This document shows, one piece after another, positions 55,875-64,000 of a stretch of DNA of 64,000 bases. The translations under genes and the position numbers were made by a program. The notes beneath the pieces were generated by a model. The model was not told the DNA's origin, did not search any database, and saw only the letters and a list, made by a program, of their open reading frames with translations. The stretch lies in NCBI GenBank assembly GCA_030528145.1, contig JAUMZK010000001.1:363780-427779 (forward strand). The letters are read 5' to 3'. Position 1 is the stretch's first letter. Every line of letters begins with the position of its first letter. This DNA is from Actinomycetaceae bacterium (GTDB lineage: Bacteria > Actinomycetota > Actinomycetes > Actinomycetales > Actinomycetaceae).

Positions 55875-56795
55875 TTAGTGCAACAACCCCGGATGGCGAG
55901 CTGCGAAATCGTCTTTCCAAGCGTAAGACGTTTGCGTACCCAGGCGGGTTACCGAATCGCCCGCGTAAGCGTTGGCGACCTCGATAGAACGAGGAATATC
56001 ACCTGTGCGCACGTACATATGTGCGAAACAACCAATGAACGCGTCTCCAGCTCCGGTAGTGTCCTTCGCGTCGACCTCGTTAGCTTCCAGGAACTGTTCG
56101 CCCTCGCCGTGAAGCCAGTAAACGCCCCTTGCTCCCATGGTGACGAGGACGTTTTCTATACCCAAACCTAGCAACACTTGGGCCGCATTCTTAATATCGT
56201 CCATGGAATCTACTGGCATACCAGTAAGCAACGAAAGTTCTGTTTCGTTGGGCACAATAAACTTGACGTTTTTTACCTTTTCCAACACAAGTTCCGGCGA
56301 AGCCGGGGCCGGGTTAAGGAGAACTGGGATATTATGATTCTTCCCAAATTCAATCGCGGCGTACACGGTTTCTAGCGGCACTTCCAGTTGCAAAACAATC
56401 AATTTGCAAACCTTGATACGCTCACTAGCACGCTCAATATCTGCCGCGCTCAACTGATTGTTTGCACCTTTGATAATAATGATGGAATTATGCGACTTCG
56501 GGTCAACAAAGATTGGAGCAACACCGGAAGAACCTGGAGTCTTAATGACATCTGTGGTGGCAATTCCGTTTTCTGCAAAATTACGAATCGTATTTTCAGC
56601 AAACAGGTCGTCACCAACGCGGGTCACCATAACCACTTCGGATCCGAGGCGAGCTGACACAATCGCTTGGTTAGCACCCTTACCCCCACACCCCATTCGA
56701 AAATCCGGGGCTTCAATGGTTTCCCCTTCTTCTGGCATTCGCGTGATGTAGGAAATTAGATCGACCATGTTCGAGCCGATTACAGCAATATCCAT
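55875..56795 (-). CDS. deoK: Ribokinase-family kinase, likely deoxyribokinase
   Basis: A 306-residue PfkB kinase with RMGCGGKGANQAIVSARLG near 33-51 and the full anion-hole/catalytic motif DTTGAGDAF near 243-251. It is the last gene of an operon holding a FucP-type transporter, a DUF4432 protein and a deoC remnant, the gene set of deoQKPX deoxyribose operons of enteric bacteria, so deoxyribose is the favoured substrate. Ribose is the alternative. Confidence 0.85.
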   Translation of the reverse strand: MDIAVIGSNMVDLISYITRMPEEGETIEAPDFRMGCGGKGANQAIVSARLGSEVVMVTRVGDDLFAENTIRNFAENGIATTDVIKTPGSSGVAPIFVDPKSHNSIIIIKGANNQLSAADIERASERIKVCKLIVLQLEVPLETVYAAIEFGKNHNIPVLLNPAPASPELVLEKVKNVKFIVPNETELSLLTGMPVDSMDDIKNAAQVLLGLGIENVLVTMGARGVYWLHGEGEQFLEANEVDAKDTTGAGDAFIGCFAHMYVRTGDIPRSIEVANAYAGDSVTRLGTQTSYAWKDDFAARHPGLLH

Positions 56796-56798
56796 TTT

Positions 56799-57818
56799 CT
56801 ACTCCTTAATTCCGGTACGAACGCTAAATCTCTTGGTTTCGCCAGCACCGAGCTCAATTAAAGTTCCCGCTTTTTTAGCGGCCAAACGCCCCTCCGGACG
56901 AGAAGTACCAGGGAGCACAAATGCCGCCACCTTTTGGTCTTCGTTATGCAAAATCCACCTGGTCGCAACCGGAAAATCAACAGTGTCAAAAGCCACACTG
57001 TACTTGGTACCATCGGGCGCTTCCATAACGAATTCTGCACGACCTACATATTGTGGCAGGTTATCAGCAAAATACACGATTTCCGGGTCAAACGCCTCAG
57101 CACCCACTAACGAATTAGAGTCGAACTCTCCAGCTAAAATTTCCTGGTTAATACGAGTCCACTGCGGAGTGGGCGTAACATGATCTGGAACGGAACGGCG
57201 CAGTTGGAAGGCGTCCTCGGGCAAATTAGACAACAATTTTGCCCCCGGCACAAACGCGTAATTCATGTGACACATATATTGCAACGGCATCACCTGATAT
57301 TTTGAAAGATTCGTTACTTGTAAGTCAATATCAAATAACGCAGTTTGTGGGCCCAAGAATACTGAAGGCTTGGCTTCGTAATGGTGCCCAAAACCTTGAA
57401 CATATTCATATGTAGAAACAGCTCGTATGCCCTGATCGCTGATTTCCAATATTGCTTCATCCATTGTGGCGGTTGGAAACTCACCGTGCAGTGGGTGGGT
57501 GTCTTCGGGAGCGGGACACCCCGCAGACAATAGACCCGAATGGAACACGAAGCACCCGTAAGTGTCAACAATTTGGGTGGCAACTTGGGGCTTAGAGAAC
57601 ATGTTCTGCATGCGCAAGGACTTGCCATCAAAATTAGCGTCCCAAATAATTTGCCCCATAAACGGCAATAACTCAATGTAGCCGCGCGAATTAGCTAAAG
57701 TCAAAGCCTCTATTCCATTAGGATAGCGACGGGCAGTTACCACCAACTCGCCATAGCGAGCGACCTCAATGTTTTGATCTGTGAACAAGACGCGAGGTAG
57801 GTTCACCGTTATCATCAT
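56799..57818 (-). CDS. deoX: DUF4432 protein, DeoX-like
   Basis: A 339-residue soluble protein of the galactose-mutarotase-like beta-sandwich type (DUF4432). HPLHGEFPTA and FGHHYEAKPS carry His residues at positions resembling aldose 1-epimerases. Length and operon context match DeoX of deoxyribose operons, whose role is unsettled but may be sugar mutarotation. The start overlaps the transporter stop as ATGA. Confidence 0.75.
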   Translation of the reverse strand: MMITVNLPRVLFTDQNIEVARYGELVVTARRYPNGIEALTLANSRGYIELLPFMGQIIWDANFDGKSLRMQNMFSKPQVATQIVDTYGCFVFHSGLLSAGCPAPEDTHPLHGEFPTATMDEAILEISDQGIRAVSTYEYVQGFGHHYEAKPSVFLGPQTALFDIDLQVTNLSKYQVMPLQYMCHMNYAFVPGAKLLSNLPEDAFQLRRSVPDHVTPTPQWTRINQEILAGEFDSNSLVGAEAFDPEIVYFADNLPQYVGRAEFVMEAPDGTKYSVAFDTVDFPVATRWILHNEDQKVAAFVLPGTSRPEGRLAAKKAGTLIELGAGETKRFSVRTGIKE

Positions 57819-59182
57819 TTGACCCCCATCTTCTTTGTGCTGCGGTGCATAAACAGGAAGTAAAACAAAATTACTGCGAAGCAGACTATATTGACAACGA
57901 AGGAAAACTGCATGGAGCCGGTAGCGTCCGACAAGTAACCTTGGACTAAGGGAATTACGGCACCGCCAATAATCGACATGACAATTACCGCACCCCCGGT
58001 TTCCGTATGGCGCTTATCGGTAATGGTATCTAAAGTTCGCGAGTAAATGGTGGCCCAGCAAGGACCAAACAGACCCGAGGTAACAATCGCCATGTATACG
58101 GCAGACATGTTGGGGACGGTAACGACGTAAATCAGGCTACAAATGCCCAAGATAGAGTAGCCCATCAATACCAGGTCAGCATCAAACTTGCTGATCAGTA
58201 AATTCGCAATAAACTTCCCTACAAAGAAGGCAGCAAAAGCACCCACCATGAAGTTTGAAGCAGTCCGTTCATTAATCGAGTGATCTAGCGTAAGCGCCAG
58301 ACGGATAGTGAAAGACCAGACGGCGGTTTGCATGCCCACATACATAAATTGGGTGAAAATACCGGCGCAAAAAACTTTGTTTGAAGCCAAGTAAGAAAGT
58401 GTTTCACTGATCTTGGCTTGGGCTTCTTTCGCATCATTGCGCAACGGTTTACAGTGTGGCATCTGGGTGATAGCAACCAAAACCAGGAGGACGACGAGCA
58501 CAGCGATAATGAAAGCGTAGGGGTGCAAAGTGCGTTGCAACATTTCATTGGCAAAACGTGTTTTTTCTTCACCTTGCAGGCTGTCGAGAGTCTTATGCAG
58601 AGCTTGTCCATCAGTAAAGATGAGGTATTTACCAAGTAAAATACCGAAAATAGAGCCCAGCGGGTAGAAAGTTTGCGAAATGTTCAGACGCAACGTGGAG
58701 TACTTCTTTGGACCAACCATGGATGAATAGGTGTTACACGAAGTTTCCAAGAACGATAGACCAACTGCGATGGCAAATAGAGCCGCAAGGAAAACAGAGT
58801 AAGTAGCCATGTGGGAAGCCGGGAAGAACATTGAACATCCAATGATGTAAAAGGTAAGTCCGATGAGGATGCCCGCCTTATAGCTCCAGTTGCGAATCAC
58901 CCGCGAAGCTGGGATCGCGATCAAGAAATATCCACCATAAAAGGCTGATTGCACGAACGCGGAAGCGAAATCTGACAAGGTGAAAATCGACTTAAATTGC
59001 GTGATAAGTACATCGTTCAGGCTGGCCGCCGCGCCCCACATGGGAAAGCATATTGACAGCAATATATATTGAAAAATCGGCGTTTTCGATAGGTATCCGT
59101 CGGCCAATTGGGTGGTGTTGTCTTTTATCAGACCAAAGGAGTGATTCCTAGTGGTCGTTGCAGAGCTAAGATTATTTGCCAT
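57815..59182 (-). CDS. deoP: MFS sugar symporter, FucP/DeoP family
   Basis: A 455-residue transporter with 12 hydrophobic segments of the fucose:H+ symporter family: FPMWGAAASLNDVLI in helix 1, GLSFLETSCNTYSSM in helix 4 and GPKKYSTLRLNISQTFYPLG. With deoK and deoX it most likely imports deoxyribose; L-fucose is the alternative. It starts one base after the stop of the truncated deoC. Confidence 0.87.
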   Translation of the reverse strand: MANNLSSATTTRNHSFGLIKDNTTQLADGYLSKTPIFQYILLSICFPMWGAAASLNDVLITQFKSIFTLSDFASAFVQSAFYGGYFLIAIPASRVIRNWSYKAGILIGLTFYIIGCSMFFPASHMATYSVFLAALFAIAVGLSFLETSCNTYSSMVGPKKYSTLRLNISQTFYPLGSIFGILLGKYLIFTDGQALHKTLDSLQGEEKTRFANEMLQRTLHPYAFIIAVLVVLLVLVAITQMPHCKPLRNDAKEAQAKISETLSYLASNKVFCAGIFTQFMYVGMQTAVWSFTIRLALTLDHSINERTASNFMVGAFAAFFVGKFIANLLISKFDADLVLMGYSILGICSLIYVVTVPNMSAVYMAIVTSGLFGPCWATIYSRTLDTITDKRHTETGGAVIVMSIIGGAVIPLVQGYLSDATGSMQFSFVVNIVCFAVILFYFLFMHRSTKKMGVK

Positions 59183-59183
59183 T

Positions 59184-59372
59184 TTAGTCCCCTAGAAGTG
59201 CAGATCCGGCGGAGGTGCCAATACGGCGAACCTCACCTTGGTGGAAGTAACAAAGATTGACGCATACCGCTCTAAGTCCATGCTCAGATGCTTCATTGCA
59301 GAGTTTGGTAACGCGGGCAGCATTCGCTGGCGACGCAAATAAGGCACTACCGGCGATACGTAGATTGTTCAT
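59184..59372 (-). pseudogene. deoC: deoC with internal deletion
   Basis: A 62-codon frame with a good ribosome binding site (AAAGGAG). Residues 1-45 or so (KLCNEASEHGLRAVCVN) match the N-terminus of deoxyribose-5-phosphate aldolase, and the last 14 (RRIGTSAGSALLGD) match its extreme C-terminus. About 150 central residues, including both catalytic lysines, are missing although the frame is kept. It cannot be an active aldolase. It still starts the deoC-deoP-deoX-deoK row, so may survive for translational coupling. Confidence 0.75.
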
Positions 59373-59468
59373 GCGGACTCCTTTGTTCACGCATTAAATA
59401 TAACCTACATTACGATCATTTGTAAAGCAGTAAATGGCACATTTGTTACATTGAGTGTCTGACCTGCT

Positions 59469-60419
59469 TCATTGCAAAATTTTTCGCGCCGTCTGGGCAT
59501 CAATGACCAACTGGCTTACATAGTTGTGCTCCAGGGCTGCGCGAATAATACCTGCCTTATCGCTACCGCCCGCCACCAGGATCTTTTGTGAAATTCTGCG
59601 AAGCTGCGGCAGAGACAAACCTACAGTGCGGTTATTGAGGTCCGGCAAACAAATGCGACCATTGGCATCCACAAAACGCGAACAAATGTCCCCCACTGCG
59701 CAAGCTTGCAAATGGTCACGTTCGCGCTTCGAAAGTGCCGGCGCAGACATCAAATAGGAACTCTGGGCAGCCCCGCCCACAGAAAAAACTGCCACGCGCG
59801 CACTACACCCCAAACGCAAAACTTCCTGCACTTGCTTTTCGTGTTCCACAGCTGTTTTCGCCTCCAGAGAGTGGAATATTCCAGGCACTCCCAGCAAGAA
59901 AGGTTCGGCACCGAACGCCCGCGCTATCCCCCCAATAGTCTGTACTTCCGTGAATCCAGTAGCATAGTCACCCACAGTACCGCGCAACTGCACAACTTTG
60001 ACGTTACGACGTGGAGTCTGTTCTAACGCTGTCGTAAGCGCGCAAACCGTCCTCGACCAAGCCACGCCCACCACATCGCCGTCACGAACGGTTTCTTGCA
60101 ACAGCTGCGCACCCGCCTGCCCCAACGCCGTACGCAGTTCGGCTTCTCCGCCTGAGGCCGGGTAAACCACCCGCACAGCTGCTAAACCAAACTTTTCTTG
60201 CAAAGCTTGCGCCACACTATTGTCTTTAAGCCGGGGATCAACAACCGATATTTTCACAAACCCCCGCTGGTTCGCATGCTGCAACAGCTTCGAAATAGTA
60301 GGGCGCGAAAACCCCATCTTTTCAGAAACCTCAACCTGCGACAGACCGCCCTCGTAATAAAACTTGGCAGCATCTATCGCCTGCACATCTTTTTGCGACA
60401 GTGGCTCCGCTGGACTCAA
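59469..60419 (-). CDS. deoR: SorC/DeoR-type transcriptional regulator
   Basis: A 316-residue SorC-family regulator. The helix-turn-helix is at about 17-52 (GLSQVEVSEKMGFSRPTISKLL) and the sugar-phosphate-binding domain follows (GVAWSRTVCALTTAL, LVAGGSDKAGIIRAAL). In B. subtilis the SorC-type DeoR responds to deoxyribose-5-phosphate. TTG is the start, with GGAAGGT upstream. Its 5' end was copied to the esterase gene. The natural fit of these 24 residues to SorC proteins marks this copy as the donor. Confidence 0.88.
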   Translation of the reverse strand: MSPAEPLSQKDVQAIDAAKFYYEGGLSQVEVSEKMGFSRPTISKLLQHANQRGFVKISVVDPRLKDNSVAQALQEKFGLAAVRVVYPASGGEAELRTALGQAGAQLLQETVRDGDVVGVAWSRTVCALTTALEQTPRRNVKVVQLRGTVGDYATGFTEVQTIGGIARAFGAEPFLLGVPGIFHSLEAKTAVEHEKQVQEVLRLGCSARVAVFSVGGAAQSSYLMSAPALSKRERDHLQACAVGDICSRFVDANGRICLPDLNNRTVGLSLPQLRRISQKILVAGGSDKAGIIRAALEHNYVSQLVIDAQTARKILQ

Positions 60420-60467
60420 CTTTTACCTTCCCTTCGCCCTCGTAAATTCTATTTCACGAGGGCGACC
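60347..60467. repeat. 121-bp direct repeat, copy 2
   Basis: Donor copy of the repeat at 55649-55769, with one mismatch at 60452. It includes the first 24 codons of deoR and an inverted pair CGCCCTCGT/ACGAGGGCG (60435-60464) downstream of ribF, which could form a 9-bp hairpin. Confidence 0.97.
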
Positions 60468-60487
60468 CCGAGGTCGTATTTGAAAGC

Positions 60488-61477
60488 TCAGCAAGCGATC
60501 ACAGAATCCGGGTCCACCCGACCGGTTGCCGGAACGCCCAACACGCGCGCAGCCTCCAACAAGTCGGCGTCCATCCGCTGCAAGAACTCCTCGGTGCTAC
60601 TGAACGTTTGCATACCCCGGATGCGCGACACGAAATCCACCGCAATCTGCTCGCCGTACAAATTCAGATCCGAACGCCCCAATACGTGCGCCTCCACCGT
60701 ACGCGAACAATCACCAAACTGCGGATTCGTACCAATAGAAATAGCGGCCGGCAACTGCTCAATAGCTTTCGTCCCCGGCACATCCCTAACTACCCAACCC
60801 ACATAGACGCCATCAGCTGGAACTACCCCCACGCCCTCGGAAACCAAGTTGGCAGTAGGAATCCCTAAAGTGCGACCGCGCTTATGACCGTGCACCACCA
60901 CTCCGCGAACCCGGTGCTTGCGCCCCAAAATTTGCGCTGCCCCAGCCACATCGCCCTGGCGCAATAACGACCGCACCCACGTAGACGACCACCGCCGCCC
61001 ACCAGCCGACTCCACATCCATGATGTCCACAACATCAAAACCGAATTCGTCACCCAACCGGTGCAGGCGCGCCACATCCGCCTCGTTATCGCGCCCGAAC
61101 CGCACGTCCTCACCAACCACGATCTCGTGAGCACCCAAAGCGTCCACGAAATACTGCTGCGTGAATTCGTGGGCACTTAGCCGCGACAGCTCCAAAGTGT
61201 AAGGCACCACAAAAGTGGCGTCTACCCCCAATGTCGCTATCTGGTTCAACCGGTCTTCCAGCGAAGTAATCAGCTCCAAGTCGACCTCGGGATTATGCAC
61301 CAGGCGCGGATGCGGATCGAAAGTGAGCGCCACCGACATTATCTGGCGTCTTTGCGCGTGCCGCACCACCGTGGACAAGATCTTTTGGTGCCCCAGGTGG
61401 ACGCCATCAAAAACCCCGATGGTAGTAACCGAACAAATGCCCGCAGGAACTCCCGCTAAACTTCGCCAAACCTTCAA
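60488..61477 (-). CDS. ribF: Riboflavin kinase/FAD synthetase
   Basis: A 329-residue bifunctional enzyme making FMN and FAD. The N-terminal adenylyltransferase domain has GVFDGVHLGHQKIL and SSTWVRSLLRQGDV; the C-terminal kinase domain has GRTLGIPTANL and LYGEQIAVDFVSRIRGMQTF. The start is TTG at 61477, which fits the domain start. It follows truB in the conserved row with the Cys-Gly protein between. Confidence 0.96.
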   Translation of the reverse strand: MKVWRSLAGVPAGICSVTTIGVFDGVHLGHQKILSTVVRHAQRRQIMSVALTFDPHPRLVHNPEVDLELITSLEDRLNQIATLGVDATFVVPYTLELSRLSAHEFTQQYFVDALGAHEIVVGEDVRFGRDNEADVARLHRLGDEFGFDVVDIMDVESAGGRRWSSTWVRSLLRQGDVAGAAQILGRKHRVRGVVVHGHKRGRTLGIPTANLVSEGVGVVPADGVYVGWVVRDVPGTKAIEQLPAAISIGTNPQFGDCSRTVEAHVLGRSDLNLYGEQIAVDFVSRIRGMQTFSSTEEFLQRMDADLLEAARVLGVPATGRVDPDSVIAC

Positions 61478-61481
61478 AACA

Positions 61482-61673
61482 CTACGCTTTCTTTACGTCA
61501 CGCAAACCCAATTCGGGGCGCCCCTTCGGACCCACGCCCATTTCACCGCGCACTTTCGCGGCGGTACTAGTTTGGACTTTTCCGTTCGCGAGGGCGCCTG
61601 GACCGGAACCTTGTCCCTTACCTTTTCCTTTGCCCCCGCATCCGCATCCGCATCCGCAACCGCACTGTCCCAT
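61482..61673 (-). CDS. Small Cys-Gly-rich protein
   Basis: A 63-residue unrecognised protein. After MGQ comes a block of five alternating Cys-Gly pairs (CGCGCGCGCGG), then alternating Lys-Gly and a polar tail ending GRPELGLRDVKKA. The DNA of the block is a GGATGC tandem repeat. Closely spaced Cys suggests metal binding, by analogy only. GTAGGTGA, overlapping the truB stop, is the ribosome binding site, and the gene fits neatly between truB and ribF, which argues that it is real. Confidence 0.6.
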   Translation of the reverse strand: MGQCGCGCGCGCGGKGKGKGQGSGPGALANGKVQTSTAAKVRGEMGVGPKGRPELGLRDVKKA

Positions 61674-61682
61674 AGTTTTCAC

Positions 61683-62627
61683 CTACTCATTTTGAAATAC
61701 CGTGGAAGGCTGCAAGCGCATGCCCTCCCCTTGCATAGTTAAGTGTGCCATCGCCACTAAGTTCTGGGAAACGTCGAGGGCACGATAATAGCCAGGTTCG
61801 CCGCGCAGAGGCAGATATAGGCGCTTACCATTGCGTACATCTGCCACCTGTTGCTCCGATAGCGAAACTTTCGGGAAAGCCGCCGCAGCCTGAGCTAGCG
61901 AAATAGTAGGTAGCGCTTCACCAGCCGCCACCGCCGTAGCCAGACCTTCTATGGTCGCCATCTGCGTGAACGTTCCCACGCGGGTACGCCGGAGCGCCCG
62001 CAAGTGCGCACCGCACCCAAGCGCCGCTCCGAGGTCGCGGGCAATCGCCCGCACGTAAGTCCCAGAACTGCAAGTAACTTCCATGTCAAAGTCAGCTACT
62101 TCCGTTCCCCAAAACTCCCCCATACGCATCTGCGACGTGCGTTTTAGGCGCGAAATTGTGACCGGTACCGGAGCTAACTCAAAATCAGCTCCTTGGCGAA
62201 CCAACTCGTGAGCGCGCCGCCCTGCAACCTTTTTTGCAGATACCGCAGATGGCACCTGCATTACTTCCCCGCTGAGCTTATCTAGCGCCCCATCCACTGC
62301 CTCCAATGTCACGCCGCCTCCGCCACAAACCCTGGTAATTTCCCCAGTGGCGTCCTCGGAATGCGTTTCCACGCCCAGGCGCACCGTCGCCTGGTAGTCC
62401 TTGTCCGCACCGGTCAGATAGGACAGCAGGCGGGTTCCACCGCCAATTCCCAGGACGAGGACGCCGCTAGCCGCTGGGTCTAACGTTCCGGCATGTCCCA
62501 CCTTGCGGGTCCCCGCCAGCCGCCGAAAAGCGGAAACCACGTCGTGGCTGGTAACACCCACAGGTTTATCGACCACAACAATGCCACTGCGTGCGGGAAT
62601 TACCGCCCGCGGCACCTCGATACGCAT
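61683..62627 (-). CDS. truB: tRNA pseudouridine(55) synthase
   Basis: Makes pseudouridine 55 in the T-loop of tRNAs. The 314-residue protein has DKPVGVTSHDVV, catalytic D50 in VGHAGTLDPAASGVL, and CSSGTYVRAIARDLG, with a C-terminal PUA-like part. It starts four bases after the rbfA stop. Confidence 0.97.
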   Translation of the reverse strand: MRIEVPRAVIPARSGIVVVDKPVGVTSHDVVSAFRRLAGTRKVGHAGTLDPAASGVLVLGIGGGTRLLSYLTGADKDYQATVRLGVETHSEDATGEITRVCGGGGVTLEAVDGALDKLSGEVMQVPSAVSAKKVAGRRAHELVRQGADFELAPVPVTISRLKRTSQMRMGEFWGTEVADFDMEVTCSSGTYVRAIARDLGAALGCGAHLRALRRTRVGTFTQMATIEGLATAVAAGEALPTISLAQAAAAFPKVSLSEQQVADVRNGKRLYLPLRGEPGYYRALDVSQNLVAMAHLTMQGEGMRLQPSTVFQNE

Positions 62628-62631
62628 ATGC

Positions 62632-63129
62632 CTAGTGTTCTTCTGCGAAGCCCGTGTCGGCAGAAACGGTGTCCGCGTCGTCTTCGCCCTCGTAATCTAC
62701 GTCCTCATACTGCGGTTCTTTACGGTACGGATCGGCGTCCCCAGCATAAGTTGCGCCTTGGGCGACTTTGGCGATCTCGGCATCACGGCGACGCGCCTCA
62801 GCTAAAGCGCTTTCAATGCTGGCAGCGGTTTCCGGCAAAGTATCGGGCTTGAACTGCAAAGTCGGGGTCAGGCGGATCCCCAGCGCTTTACCAACTTCGC
62901 TACGAATCAGCCCTTTAGCCGATTCGAGGGCGGTCGCAGTGGACGCTTGCTGCCCGTCATCGCCCATCACCGTATAAAACACGGTCGCGTGCTGCAAGTC
63001 GCCAGTAACCTGACAATCCGTGATCGTCACGAACCCTAAACGCGGGTCCTTGATGCGCCGTTCTAACAGGCGTGCCACGGTCTGTTTGATACGGTCTGCT
63101 ACTTTACGACGGCGGGCTTCATCAGCCAT
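62632..63129 (-). CDS. rbfA: Ribosome-binding factor A
   Basis: Assists late maturation of the 30S subunit. The first 115 residues are the KH-like RbfA domain (ADRIKQTVARLLERRIKDPRLGFVTITD, TPTLQFKPD). A further 50 residues are acidic (EDVDYEGEDDAD) and probably disordered, a common actinobacterial extension. It lies between infB and truB. Confidence 0.96.
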   Translation of the reverse strand: MADEARRRKVADRIKQTVARLLERRIKDPRLGFVTITDCQVTGDLQHATVFYTVMGDDGQQASTATALESAKGLIRSEVGKALGIRLTPTLQFKPDTLPETAASIESALAEARRRDAEIAKVAQGATYAGDADPYRKEPQYEDVDYEGEDDADTVSADTGFAEEH

Positions 63130-63176
63130 TTTTCCTCCAAATAGTTAGGGGGCAGATCGCTGCCCCCAACCCAAAT

Positions 63177-64000
63177 TTAGGTACGCGGAATTTCCCGCAT
63201 CTCCCAAGTTTCGATAATGTCGCCTACCTGAATATCCTTATGACCCAAGGTAATACCACATTCGAAACCTTCGCGAACTTCGGTAACATCGTCCTTTTCG
63301 CGCCGCAGTGAAGCAATTTCCAAGTCTGGAGCAACCACTACGCCATCGCGAACCAGACGCGCCTTGGCACCACGCTTAATGGTGCCTTTGCGCACCATGG
63401 AACCGGCGATGTTGCCAAACTTGCCGGACCGGAACACTTGCAAAATTTCGGCACTGCCCAAAGCATGCTCCTCGTAAATGGGCTTGAGCATACCTTTGAG
63501 CGCTTTTTCGACCTCTTCAATGGCACTGTAGATAACCGAGTAGTAGTGGATGTCCACGCCTTCGGCATCTGCCAGTTCGGCAACGCGTTCGGCTGGGCGC
63601 ACGTTGAACCCGATGATTACCGCATTGTCTACGGTTGCCAAGTTGACATCATTTTGCGTAATCGCGCCGACGCCACGGTGAATGATACGCAGTGCGACCT
63701 CGTCAGAAACCTCGATCTTAAGCAGCGAGTCTTCCAGAGCTTCAACAGCACCAGACACGTCGCCCTTAATAATGAGGTTAAGGGTTTCGACCTTGCCTTC
63801 TTTATTAAGAGCCGCATCGAATTCTTCGAGGCTGATGCGCTTGCGCCGCTTCGCTAGCTGAGCCTGACGATCGGCAGTTTCGCGCTTTTCGGCGATCTGC
63901 CGCGCCGTGCGGTCATCGGGTGCCACCAAGAAGGAATCGCCCGCCCGCGGCACGGAAGTCAGACCGATAACCTGCACCGGGAACGATGGTCCGGCTTCTT
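63177..64000 (-). CDS. infB: Translation initiation factor IF-2 (C-terminal part)
   Basis: The 274 or so residues seen are the C-terminal third of IF-2: the domain II/III region ([37 protein letters not shown]) and the fMet-tRNA-binding C2 domain ending [21 protein letters not shown]. The frame stays open to the window edge, so the GTPase domain lies outside. Confidence 0.97.
   Translation of the reverse strand, partial: EAGPSFPVQVIGLTSVPRAGDSFLVAPDDRTARQIAEKRETADRQAQLAKRRKRISLEEFDAALNKEGKVETLNLIIKGDVSGAVEALEDSLLKIEVSDEVALRIIHRGVGAITQNDVNLATVDNAVIIGFNVRPAERVAELADAEGVDIHYYSVIYSAIEEVEKALKGMLKPIYEEHALGSAEILQVFRSGKFGNIAGSMVRKGTIKRGAKARLVRDGVVVAPDLEIASLRREKDDVTEVREGFECGITLGHKDIQVGDIIETWEMREIPRT

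Noticed and set aside
61625..61662. CATCCG tandem repeat as a non-coding microsatellite
   Set aside because: It lies in frame inside a small gene with a ribosome binding site and tight spacing to neighbours, so a coding repeat is more likely.

Overview
The window is a chromosomal segment of an actinobacterium, most likely an Actinomycetaceae-type mucosal commensal or pathogen; the species cannot be fixed from sequence alone. Supporting signs are a DUF3046 gene and a ClgR-type regulator beside recA, a GAAC-N4-GTTC LexA box, a PHO box built from 11-bp units, frequent TTG and GTG starts, and a minus-strand backbone in the order infB, rbfA, truB, ribF, rpsO, pnp, M16 peptidase, rnj, ftsK, pgsA, clgR, DUF3046, recA. 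That order matches the conserved order in other Actinobacteria such as mycobacteria. In this genome the backbone is split by accessory blocks.

Layout. 1-10136: backbone part 1 (recA to M16 peptidase, all minus), starting at a very G-rich end. 10302-14782: a decayed phosphotriesterase-family gene, a 16-base G tract and an ABC exporter pair. 14978-25231: sialic acid catabolism (nagA, nagB, nanE, nanK, a GntR regulator, divergent nanA-like lyase, a DUF4862-like gene, a NanT-like transporter and a sialidase). 26311-29128: pnp and rpsO. 29312-39304: a lipoprotein gene, a frameshifted I36-like secreted protein, a second sialidase and a SatABCD-type ABC transporter, flanked by a 100-bp direct repeat. 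39342-48551: a secreted GH16 enzyme, a GH36 alpha-galactosidase, and a divergent sugar ABC importer with a LacI regulator. 48681-54649: PHO box, pstSCAB and a two-component system. 54657-60419: a chimeric esterase and a deoxyribose-type operon, bounded by a 121-bp direct repeat. 60488-64000: ribF, a Cys-Gly small protein, truB, rbfA and infB (cut by the window edge).

How it works together. The sialic acid genes form a full route from sialoglycans to fructose-6-phosphate: two sialidases (neither with a signal peptide), two transporters, lyase, ManNAc kinase, ManNAc-6-P epimerase, GlcNAc-6-P deacetylase and GlcN-6-P deaminase. A perfect 9-bp palindrome, TGTCNGACA, lies at the regulator's own start, before the first sialidase and twice before satA. 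It is a good candidate for the regulator's operator and would tie the two distant loci into one regulon. GH16, GH36 and the sugar importer would add host-glycan or plant-glycan galactoside use.

Most unusual points: a CGAGGRCG octamer repeated dozens of times across the window in both orientations, sometimes as inverted pairs; an esterase whose first 24 codons and upstream region were copied from the neighbouring regulator gene; two accessory modules each flanked by 100-121 bp direct repeats carrying a gene 5' end; and a deoC gene reduced by an in-frame internal deletion to 62 codons.
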